Assembly: GCF_036700095.1 (NCBI RefSeq)
Contig: NZ_CP144918.1
Coordinates: forward strand, 2,481,001 to 2,545,000
Source of the DNA: Pelagerythrobacter marensis
Lineage (GTDB): Bacteria; Pseudomonadota; Alphaproteobacteria; Sphingomonadales; Sphingomonadaceae
DNA: 64,000 nt
Direction of reading: 5' to 3'
Below are positions 30,670 to 38,012 of the stretch, in pieces. Positions within the stretch are counted from its first letter, which is position 1, and every line of letters begins with the position of its first letter. The notes below the pieces were generated by a model. That model worked only from the letters and a program-made list of their open reading frames with translations. It ran no database searches and was not told the origin of the DNA. Made by a program: the position numbers and the translations under genes.

Positions 30670-31850
30670 GCGCCGGATCGAAGAGAAAGGGCCTCAGGTT
30701 GAAGGGCAGAGACCGTGGAAGGGAACTGCAATCCGCGATTGTGGAATGGCGCCTACGCGGAATGTCGAAGGCTCAAAGCATGCAATTGGCAGAACTGTTC
30801 GATGAGACCGCAAACTCGCCTCCACTAACGGACAAGGAGTTCGCAGAGGTGCTCGACCAAGCTTGGGCAGAAGTCCGTCAGATCAATAAGGAAGAGCATT
30901 TCAAAGACCTTGCCGAATTCGAGGTTCTGCCTGTTGAATATCTGATCGAGCCGCTTGTGCCGATCGGGTGTACATCAATCCTCGATGGCAATCCGGGAAT
31001 GGGCAAGTCGTTTCTCAGTCTTGCCATGACGGCTGCCGTAACGGCAGGAGGCCAATTCTGCGAAAAGCAACCTGACCGAAACGGCCGCGTCCTGCTGCTC
31101 AACGATGAGGATGATCCCAGTCGGGTGTTGCTGCCGAGGCTTGAAGCGATGGGAGCGGATATCAACAAAGTCAGAGTGATCGATGCGCCGTTCACTCTGA
31201 ATGATGATGGTGTCGAAATTCTGCGCCGACAAATCCGAAGCTACGACCCCACACTGGTCGTCATCGATCCTTTGACGAATTTCATGGGAGCTAGTGTCGA
31301 TATGTATCGACCTAATGAAGCCAACGCATTTATGCGGCCGCTGCACCGGTTAGCGAAGGAGTTCGACATCAGCCTCCTGATTGCTCGCCATTTGCGAAAG
31401 CAGACATCTGAAAATGCCATGCATATGGGGCAAGGATCAATGGCGTTTGGCGGAGCCGTGCGATCGGGCATGATCGTCACGGCCCATCCAACACAACCCC
31501 AATGGCGTGTGCTTTCGCACTATAAGAGCAGTTACGCCCAAGAAGCGGTGTCTCAGGCTTTCGAGATTGGCACTCCTCCCAAGGGTGGTGGCGCTCGCAT
31601 AATCTGGCGCGGACCGGTTGAAATGTCGGCCAATGAACTGGTGGCTTTGTCGTCCGTCCAAGAATCGGTGTTGGATCGGGCGGCGCGTGCCCTTGAGGAC
31701 TATCTTTCCGAGGGAGAAGCCGAGGCGCGGGACGTTAAGGAAGCGATGAAAAAGAAGGGAATCCAAGAGCGCACACTGGACCGTGCGAAAAAGAAGCTGG
31801 GCGTAATCAGCGGTAGAGGGCCGGGAGCAACATGGAAACTGCCGGACTAA
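30666..31850 (+). CDS. RepA-like AAA ATPase/helicase
   Basis: A 394-residue P-loop ATPase of the RepA/AAA_25 group. Walker A GNPGMGKS (residues 108-115) and Walker B LVVIDPLTN (about 197-205) are clear. DnaB-like hexameric helicases of this kind drive replication of plasmids and satellites. A C-terminal wing (RAARALEDYLSEGEAEARDV, ERTLDRAKKKLGV) resembles a winged helix. ATGA coupling with the primase gene indicates a joint replication unit. Confidence 0.88.
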   Translation: MSAGSKRKGLRLKGRDRGRELQSAIVEWRLRGMSKAQSMQLAELFDETANSPPLTDKEFAEVLDQAWAEVRQINKEEHFKDLAEFEVLPVEYLIEPLVPIGCTSILDGNPGMGKSFLSLAMTAAVTAGGQFCEKQPDRNGRVLLLNDEDDPSRVLLPRLEAMGADINKVRVIDAPFTLNDDGVEILRRQIRSYDPTLVVIDPLTNFMGASVDMYRPNEANAFMRPLHRLAKEFDISLLIARHLRKQTSENAMHMGQGSMAFGGAVRSGMIVTAHPTQPQWRVLSHYKSSYAQEAVSQAFEIGTPPKGGGARIIWRGPVEMSANELVALSSVQESVLDRAARALEDYLSEGEAEARDVKEAMKKKGIQERTLDRAKKKLGVISGRGPGATWKLPD

Positions 31851-31901
31851 AGAGCGCCAAATGTGCTTATATACAATGTTGGCGCTCTTTATCGATCCGC
31901 G

Positions 31902-32179
31902 TCAGCTTTCGACCGGTGTGGTCAGCGCCTTCTTTGCCTCTTCCAGCGCCTTCGAGCCCGGCTCCCATTGCCACGGTTGACGTGCGACATGCTCCTTGCC
32001 GAGTGCGGATATTGCCTCGTCTGTTTCGCGGCAAGACGCAGCAGCATCCGGGCCTCGCGCGGGGTCATCTTCAATTCACGGGCGAGCTGGTCGAGCGTGA
32101 CCAATTCGGGGTTGCCGCTGTCGGCCTTCTTCGCGTTGGTCGTCGTGGCAGCGGGCTTTGTGATTTTGGTCGTGGTCAT
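31902..32179 (-). pseudogene. Frameshifted small HTH protein gene
   Basis: The 5' part, from the ATG at 32179, encodes a Lys/Thr-rich lead and an HTH-like segment ELVTLDQLARELKMTPREAR. After QTRQYPH the frame runs into basic low-complexity sequence, while the neighbouring frame continues as GKEHVARQPWQWEPGSKALE then EAKKALTTPVES and stops at 31902. One base appears deleted near 31,995-32,005, splitting an otherwise family-like protein. Either a real disabling mutation or a sequencing error. An AAAGGAG ribosome site precedes the start with 9-nt spacing. Confidence 0.75.
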
Positions 32180-32239
32180 GTCGGTCATCTCCTTTGGTTT
32201 GGGACCGACATTTCCATTAAGACGGGTTCCGGAGGCTTG

Positions 32240-32479
32240 TCAGGGCAAATCCCAGAAATCCTCATCGCATTCCATCAGGGGTATCGCGAACGTGGTCACA
32301 CCGTCGGTGAAGACATATTCATCATCATCGCTCCCGATCTCGAAGGTGTAGCGATGGCCGTTCACATCGATGTGGATGATTTCGTCCGGCGTATAGATCA
32401 CGTTGATAACCGCGCCGGGGAATAGTGCCTGCGCATGGGATAGAAGATGCAGACGGTCGCGGGGGTCGTCGTTGGACAA
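32240..32479 (-). CDS. Small acidic hypothetical protein
   Basis: A 79-residue acidic product with a TTG start. A strong AAAGGAGG ribosome site sits 5 nt before the TTG, which argues for a real gene. It contains AVINVIYTPDEIIHIDVNGH and ends MECDEDFWDLP. No domain recognised. It is transcribed opposite to the replication genes, upstream of the broken HTH gene on the same strand. Confidence 0.55.
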   Translation of the reverse strand: MSNDDPRDRLHLLSHAQALFPGAVINVIYTPDEIIHIDVNGHRYTFEIGSDDDEYVFTDGVTTFAIPLMECDEDFWDLP

Positions 32480-32593
32480 GATGGCCTCCTTTCGTTGACC
32501 ATCACCTCATTAAGATCATCGCTGGCACGAAGTCAGGAAAAAGCCCGGAAATCCTGAGTTTTCTCTTCATCTGGTCGGCTTACAATTGGTCGC

Positions 32594-32932
32594 ATGAAAC
32601 GGGACTTTCGGTATTCAGATATTCCGATCCGATCGGCGGTGATCGCGTGGCAACCGGCATTCTTGCCTCGCTTCGCCGACAGCGCCCGGGTTAGCGAGGT
32701 TGCCGTTCTTCGGGAGGGGGATCGGCGAGAACGACAGTTCGGGATGATCCACGGCGCATGCTGGTGCGATTGGGCAGAGCAATCGGTAGAAGAATTGATC
32801 GATACGCTGGATTGGCTGAAAGGGGTAATGGTCAGCGAGCACGGCATCGCCCCGCATCGGATCAAGGCAGCCTTCGCCAACATCCCCGAATATCGCCAAC
32901 GACAAACCCGTCAGGGCAGGGCGAGCCTTTAG
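32594..32932 (+). CDS. Hypothetical protein
   Basis: A 112-residue product starting MKRDFRYSDIPIRSAVIAWQ. It contains a Trp/Cys-rich segment (GMIHGACWCDWAEQ) and a helical tail. No family recognised and no clear ribosome site. Codon use is like its neighbours. Moderately supported by length and lack of conflicts. Confidence 0.45.
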   Translation: MKRDFRYSDIPIRSAVIAWQPAFLPRFADSARVSEVAVLREGDRRERQFGMIHGACWCDWAEQSVEELIDTLDWLKGVMVSEHGIAPHRIKAAFANIPEYRQRQTRQGRASL

Positions 32933-33357
32933 GGAAGGCGATACGATTTCTCGTGCGGGGTCCCACTGGGGTACCAGCTATGATCAAGGCTGAAGATTCC
33001 TAGAATTCTGCGCTTATTGGGTTGAATGGCTCGAAATTTCGAAAAAGCGCACGTCGCGAAAGTGGCGGATTTCCGTCAGGACCCGCTGATATCAAATGAG
33101 GCCATCGAGTCGACGTGGATCGCAAAATTGCGTCTCTTTTTACCGTCTGATCGGTGCGCTGGGTCACCAGTGGGTACCAGACCATGATTTTCCATCATTC
33201 GCTTTATGATCAGGGTCGAATTGGGCTACCTGAGTCCCATTCGTTATCGGCTTTTAAATGCGATGAATGGTTTCTCGTGATGACACGTCCAGCTCAACGT
33301 GAGGGCAGCCACTTTGCCTTTGCTGACTTACATTGATAAATAGGGGCACACCCACGC
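32933..33357. other. Non-coding stretch with att-like fragments
   Basis: The 425-nt gap before kwaA has no believable gene. It contains a 13-bp match to the att core (AGGACCCGCTGAT, 33,078-33,090). This is preceded by TGGCGGATTTCCGT, which matches sequence just upstream of int (TGGCGGAATTCCGT, about 27,600). The pair is flanked by two GGGTACCAG-type motifs (about 32,968 and 33,170). It may be an old internal junction. The right part is A+T-rich and could hold the kwaA promoter. Confidence 0.45.
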
Positions 33358-33939
33358 ATGGGAAAAAGCAAAGTAAATGAGGGCCTTGGGTTTGTTAGGT
33401 TTGTCCTAGTATGGTCAAGCCTAAGCCCTGTGTTTTTGCTCTGGTCGATTCGAGGTGTGGATGCAGTCGGAGACCACATTTGGATTCCTGTATGCTTATT
33501 TCTTTTTGCTCTACCTACGATTATTATTTATTTTATTTTCCGCCGAGTTCGGAAAAGTGAGAATGTAAAGACAATTGATATTGTCAACGCACGGGATCAA
33601 CGGGAGCATTTGCTCACTTATCTTTTTGCTATGCTCATTCCACTGTTCGACGTCAATTTAGGCGGGACCCGAGACATATTAGCCGTCGCATTCGCCCTGG
33701 CGTTCGTCATGTTCTTGTTCTGGCACATGCGGCTTCATTACATGAACTTGATCTTCGCAATCTGGGGTTATCGGATCTATACGGTTGAGGCAAAAATTGG
33801 CACTACGGGGCGGGACCGGGAAGAGCGTCGATTGGTAACCTTCGCGATAATATCGCGGCAGCATCATCTATCCGATGGCTCAGCGGTAACAGGCTATCGA
33901 CTAGGGGGGAACGTTCTGGTGGATAAAAACGATGATTGA
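33358..33939 (+). CDS. kwaA: KwaA-like membrane protein (Kiwa defence system)
   Basis: A 193-residue protein with about four membrane helices (residues 11-31, 41-62, 85-98, 106-123) followed by a cytoplasmic tail after GYRIYTVEAK. Its G+C is clearly lower than the surroundings, with runs of A/T around 33,480-33,560. It overlaps a DUF4868 gene by 8 nt. That pairing (membrane protein plus DUF4868) defines the Kiwa antiphage system, where KwaA is the membrane component. Identification rests mainly on topology and neighbour. Confidence 0.75.
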   Translation: MGKSKVNEGLGFVRFVLVWSSLSPVFLLWSIRGVDAVGDHIWIPVCLFLFALPTIIIYFIFRRVRKSENVKTIDIVNARDQREHLLTYLFAMLIPLFDVNLGGTRDILAVAFALAFVMFLFWHMRLHYMNLIFAIWGYRIYTVEAKIGTTGRDREERRLVTFAIISRQHHLSDGSAVTGYRLGGNVLVDKNDD

Positions 33940-34843
33940 TCAGGAGTTCGATGTTCAAAACATCGCTGACGTAAATTTTGGCATATCTCTCAGAAGCAAT
34001 GGAGATATGTATTTTATACCGACCGATGGCCCGACAAAAAACACTTTGAAGGAAACATTCACAAATACCAGAAATATTTTTGAGGGTCTTCCTGGTGACT
34101 GGGAACTACATGATATCTCGGAAGACTATGGTGCTCGTAGACGGATATACGCACCACGAAATAACGAATTCATGGCTGAGCTATCAGCAGTCTATAATGC
34201 CGGCACGCTCGATGATCTGACGAACATCCAAGATCACGCACACGATGTGGACTTCTACTTCGCGGAATTCCGAGATAACCAGCAACGGAGAGCGGTTGGT
34301 ATTCGCAAAGCCACCAAGCTTAAAGGTACCTTGAATGCCCGGAACAGGCTGGTTCGGCTCGTTGACGATACTCTGGTGCTTATCCAAGACGCAGTGTTGC
34401 ACCTAGACACGGAATTCGACGTCATCGTAACCGATGGAAAGGTCTTTATCTTAAATGCCCGTCAAACTGAGCAAGTCGCCAAGATCGTCCAGCACGTCGC
34501 CGCAACAGCCGCTGCTAAAGTGCAGGCAATTCATGATGCAATACCGTTTCTGGATTTGAGCAGGATAGCCGAAAAGATAGGAAGACATCCGCGTATGGCC
34601 CGCCATGCCGCCTCTATCGCCGCAAATCCAAACTTGGCAAACTTTCAGCGACCGCAGATTGAAGCGCTTGCCGTTCGGCATGGGATCAAGTTCAAAGAAC
34701 TTTATGATGGGCGTCTACAGTGCCGCGTCACAGATGAAGCCAAGCTTTTAGAGCTTCTCGATGCTCGCCGCTATCATCTTGATTTGCAAGGAAATGGTGG
34801 AGATCCTTACCGGGCCACCGGCCGCCAACGCGTGACAGTATAG
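33932..34843 (+). CDS. kwaB: KwaB-like DUF4868 protein (Kiwa defence system)
   Basis: A 303-residue protein with the DUF4868 signature: VDFYFAEFRDNQQRRAVGIR followed by KATKLKGTLNARNRLVRLVD and the LDTEFDVIVTDGKVFIL segment. The C-terminal part has helical DNA-binding-like character and ends LLELLDARRYHLDL. KwaB is the soluble, nucleic-acid-associated partner of KwaA in Kiwa, which limits phage replication. Overlap with kwaA and shared low G+C support joint transfer. Confidence 0.82.
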   Translation: MIDQEFDVQNIADVNFGISLRSNGDMYFIPTDGPTKNTLKETFTNTRNIFEGLPGDWELHDISEDYGARRRIYAPRNNEFMAELSAVYNAGTLDDLTNIQDHAHDVDFYFAEFRDNQQRRAVGIRKATKLKGTLNARNRLVRLVDDTLVLIQDAVLHLDTEFDVIVTDGKVFILNARQTEQVAKIVQHVAATAAAKVQAIHDAIPFLDLSRIAEKIGRHPRMARHAASIAANPNLANFQRPQIEALAVRHGIKFKELYDGRLQCRVTDEAKLLELLDARRYHLDLQGNGGDPYRATGRQRVTV

Positions 34844-34980
34844 CTTTTTGCTCACCACTATGACCGCTTTCACCACGCGTACGGCCGCATATTACAACTC
34901 ATTTTGCGCTCGAAGTAGGCATGGGGCACCGACGGATATTCTAACTCCTGTGGCAGTTGTCCTCTTCCCCTAAATTATAT

Positions 34981-35556
34981 TCAAATGCTACCGGTCATCC
35001 CGCGCAAATGCTCACGGTAGAACTCGCGAGCAACGTGCTTCGCCTGCTTGAGTTCCTGTACTTTAGCATATCGATTCCGACCCCGTGGACGTGCGTAGCG
35101 GGTGTCGCCTTCAACCTGCCTGTGCAGTTTGCGCGCTTTGCGGCGGGCACGGGATAAGTCGTCCTCGCTCTGACTGGCATAGGTCAGCCTGTGGGCCTTG
35201 CGGGATGCAAATATGCCATCCGCGAGGAATAGCTGTCCGCACCGCGTACCAGTCAGCGGGCAGAGGAAATAGCAGCGATAGCCGCCATAGGGGCAGGGGA
35301 CGCATTCGATCGCCGCTCGCTGGTCAGCGACATCCCCGGCAATGCGTATCGATGCGTCGTCCTCATCACTCAAATCGACGAAAATTCGAACCTCAAGCAC
35401 CTGTAGGTCCTGATTTCGCCATCGCAATGTGTCATATGTGCATTCACCGGGCTTCAACAGTCGAGCGCGCTTCAGCACGCGCAGGTCGATGACGGGAAAC
35501 TGCTCGACCGAGCCGCGATGGACGCTGCGCCTCCGCCCGGAATTGATGCCGCCCAT
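34981..35556 (-). CDS. Mobile-element-associated protein with Cys motifs
   Basis: A 191-residue basic protein. The start MGGINSGRRRSVHRGSVEQF and the segments CVPCPYGGYRCYFLCPLTGT then RCGQLF resemble a family I recall from islands in Sphingomonadales and Rhizobiales, with a probable zinc-binding region. A C-terminal basic helix follows (SRARRKARKLHRQVEGDTRY). No enzymatic role is known. It is transcribed toward kwaB, convergent with it. The ATG at 35556 is preferred over an upstream in-frame extension. Confidence 0.6.
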   Translation of the reverse strand: MGGINSGRRRSVHRGSVEQFPVIDLRVLKRARLLKPGECTYDTLRWRNQDLQVLEVRIFVDLSDEDDASIRIAGDVADQRAAIECVPCPYGGYRCYFLCPLTGTRCGQLFLADGIFASRKAHRLTYASQSEDDLSRARRKARKLHRQVEGDTRYARPRGRNRYAKVQELKQAKHVAREFYREHLRGMTGSI

Positions 35557-35918
35557 GATGGCCTCTCTGTGCCGCTGATACTGGGCGATTATACGAAATA
35601 GTCTGGCGAAGATCAGGCGAAACCCCGGCCATACAGCTTTCCGTTGCTTGAAAGCGGCACCTGTCCCATACAGCTTGGTGATGCCGCCACGCACGGCATT
35701 GGGGATTAGTAACCCCGAACACAGCGGTTGGCCTGCCCGTAGCGGTCCACACTCCTTGACCTATGGTCGGGGAGCCTATGGCGTATGTCCAGGGCTCTCG
35801 GGCCTAAAGGCTATAGGGCCGACTGTGTTCGGTTTACTAACTCCCCGATCACCAGAGGATCAGGTGTGAAGTCGAAAGCGGGGGCGTACCGCCATCGACT
35901 TCCGGGGAGATACCCGAA
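35557..35918. other. Non-coding stretch with a large inverted repeat
   Basis: The 362-nt gap between the cysteine-bearing protein gene and the DUF5818-like gene has no believable coding frame. It contains the inverted-repeat pair at 35,701-35,724 and 35,823-35,846, described separately, and several CCTATGG-type repeats between them. Confidence 0.4.
35701..35846. repeat. Imperfect 24-nt inverted repeat pair, 146 bp span
   Basis: Left arm GGGGATTAGTAACCCCGAAC (then ACAG) and the reverse complement of the right arm, GGGGAGTTAGTAAACCGAAC (then ACAG), match over about 24 nt with a few differences. The 98-nt interior has repeated CCTATGG/GCCTATGG and a GGGCCTAAAGGCTATAGGGC patch. This could be a structured RNA, a MITE-like relic or a replication-related site. 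Confidence 0.45.
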
Positions 35919-36146
35919 ATGCCGAGAGGAGCGCGCCACGTGGAGACGGGCATTCTGCGCCCGTCGCAATACGGCCTGTACGCACTGGAGATGGACGGTG
36001 GCGGTATCTGGCAGCTTGACGTTGGCTGGGGGTGGAAAGCTCGAAAGCTCGTCGGTCAACGCGTTACGGTCGAAGGCACCCGGGCAGGGTTCAACTTGCT
36101 GGATGTGAGGCGGATTAAGATCAAAGGCGAAGGCCGATCAAGATAA
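35919..36146 (+). CDS. DUF5818-like small protein
   Basis: A 75-residue protein. MDGGGIWQLDVGWGWKARKL followed by VGQRVTVEGTRAGFNLLDVR fits the short beta-rich DUF5818 family (an OB-like fold with a VxGxRxGFxLLDV motif) that I recall from alphaproteobacterial islands. Function unknown. It lies upstream of the PIN-type gene on the same strand. Confidence 0.7.
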   Translation: MPRGARHVETGILRPSQYGLYALEMDGGGIWQLDVGWGWKARKLVGQRVTVEGTRAGFNLLDVRRIKIKGEGRSR

Positions 36147-36378
36147 TGAAATTGAGCTTCTGGGGTGCATGACAATTCAACATCGCATAAGAATGCCAGC
36201 TTGTCAGATAACGTTTGATGACAGCAGATTTGCCGATAGCGGACAAGCAACTCATGGCTATCAGGCCGCGACAGCCGACCATTGTTCGGTTGCGCATGGG
36301 CGCATCCGAACGCCGCGAATGTCATCACAGCGGGTAGTGGGCCTCGACGACGTAACAGTCATCGCGGATAATGGCACC

Positions 36379-37311
36379 ATGTCTCGCATTGTCTATCTTG
36401 ACCAGAACGCTTGGGTGACACTCGCAAAAGGTTCATGGGACAAGGAACGCTATCCGGAAGAGCACGCGGCGCTGACCAAGGTCGTCGGCATGGTGCAAGC
36501 TGGCTCGATTAGAATTCCGCTTAGCTTCACCAACATTTACGAGACCTCGAAGGTTAACGTGCCGCATCGGCGCGCCAATTTGGCCCGAACGCAGGCAGTG
36601 CTCAGCAGCGGCATCGTCTTTCGCGGACGGCGAAGAATTCTACGTGAGACGTTGGCCGCTTACCTCGCGGATAGGTGCAAAATCAACCGACCCGCTCCTC
36701 AGAAGCGATGGTTCCTGTCTGAATTGTGGTTTGAGGCAGCGGGCGATTACTCGCCTGAGAGCTATGGGTTCGTGATGTCGGAGCGCTTGCTAGCCCTCAT
36801 CCGTCAGGATCCAGGCGGTGCGCTGCTCGACTACCTAGCGTTCCAAGACGAGGAAGTGAGGCTCGAGGCTGTGCGTCGCTACAGCGCCAGTTCGGCACAA
36901 CTTATCTCACGAATTGAGTCTCGGCGCGCGGTGGTCGCCGGCGAGACTTTCGCAAAAAGGAAGCGAGCATACGGCGCCAGACTCATCATCGACGAACTCG
37001 ACCTCATCTTCGATACCGCGCGTGCCCTAGGCCTAAATTGGTCCAGCGTCGCCGATATAGGATCATCGCTAGTTCGCAGCATGGTGGTTGATGTGCCAGT
37101 CCTAAACGTGGAGAGCGAGCTCGTCGTTCGTCTCGAAGATCAGGGACGAGCCATATCGGAGAACGACTTACGAGATATTGCCGCGTTCATGACGGTGCTA
37201 CCACTCGCCGATGTGATCGTCGCCGAGAAGCAGTTCGTGAACCTCGCGCGCCAGGCTCGTCTCGACGAGCGCCATGAGACGATGCTGCTGACCTCGATCC
37301 TCGACCTCTAA
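36379..37311 (+). CDS. PIN-fold ribonuclease-like protein
   Basis: A 310-residue protein. It starts MSRIVYLDQNAWVTLAKGSW, with the first PIN acidic residue at Asp 8 (YLDQN). Later it shows ENDLRDIAAFMTVLPLADVI followed by VAEKQF, in which Asp 263/266 and Asp 278 fit the other PIN metal ligands. Classic PIN toxins are about 130 residues; this one has a large helical insertion. No VapB-like antitoxin is adjacent. The start is uncertain; in-frame extension upstream to 36169 exists but is unlike any family. It is placed between mobile and defence genes. Confidence 0.65.
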   Translation: MSRIVYLDQNAWVTLAKGSWDKERYPEEHAALTKVVGMVQAGSIRIPLSFTNIYETSKVNVPHRRANLARTQAVLSSGIVFRGRRRILRETLAAYLADRCKINRPAPQKRWFLSELWFEAAGDYSPESYGFVMSERLLALIRQDPGGALLDYLAFQDEEVRLEAVRRYSASSAQLISRIESRRAVVAGETFAKRKRAYGARLIIDELDLIFDTARALGLNWSSVADIGSSLVRSMVVDVPVLNVESELVVRLEDQGRAISENDLRDIAAFMTVLPLADVIVAEKQFVNLARQARLDERHETMLLTSILDL

Positions 37312-37379
37312 GTTCGGGTTGGGCGATATCGCGGATTCTTTGGCGTATCGGCATATACCTCAAGGTGATCGCCATGTAG

Positions 37380-37841
37380 TTAATCTTTGGCTTGCAGCCA
37401 CCATTTCATGGCCGCGTCGAGCACTGCGTGTGCCTCTTTTATGAGTTTGATGTCGCGCGCCCATTGGCCGTCAGGGCCTCCCCTGAATTTCTCACCATGA
37501 AGGTAGCTGTTTCTGACTCGGCAAACTCCTTGCACGATTAACCCGTGCACGTTTGTGAGAGGAGCAGGAGTTTCAGGCGCCCACTCAAGGTCGTTCATTA
37601 GCCTGCGAGGTGGTATGCCAATCAGTGTCTTGGCGACGCCCATTTCTACAACCGCACAAAAGAAGTCTTGCCCGAGTTCACGAGCAAACGCGTCCCAATC
37701 CGCTTGCGCTGCTTCTTTGTTGTGCCGAAGAATACCCGAGCGCTTCATTACGTACTCTGCCTCGCCGAATGCACGAGCGAAGTCGGAGGCGGCTTTGTAG
37801 GGATCATTCACCTGGATGCTCCGTATTTTCCAATGCTTCAC
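37380..37841 (-). CDS. HEPN-like protein
   Basis: A 153-residue helical protein from a GTG start. The segment GVCRVRNSYLHGEKFRGG contains the HEPN R-x4-H motif (Arg 110, His 115), the RNase active site of many HEPN toxins. HEPN proteins often pair with defence NTPases. It is divergent from the STAND gene, with starts about 170 nt apart, so they may share a promoter region. Confidence 0.6.
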   Translation of the reverse strand: MKHWKIRSIQVNDPYKAASDFARAFGEAEYVMKRSGILRHNKEAAQADWDAFARELGQDFFCAVVEMGVAKTLIGIPPRRLMNDLEWAPETPAPLTNVHGLIVQGVCRVRNSYLHGEKFRGGPDGQWARDIKLIKEAHAVLDAAMKWWLQAKD

Positions 37842-38012
37842 TGGCCATGAATCACACCGCTAAATCAATTGGGAATTTCCTGAGGTCGGATTGTAAATGC
37901 CCAATACCACACAATATTGTTGAGCCGATTCCATGAGAAAATCCGACCGAGGTTGGGATAATCGGTTGCCATCTTGGAATGGCGCAATGCATTAGGATCA
38001 TCGATCAGCGAA

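Noticed and set aside
33154-33336. Short frames in the gap before kwaA
   Set aside because: 60-codon frames on both strands, no ribosome site and no family resemblance.
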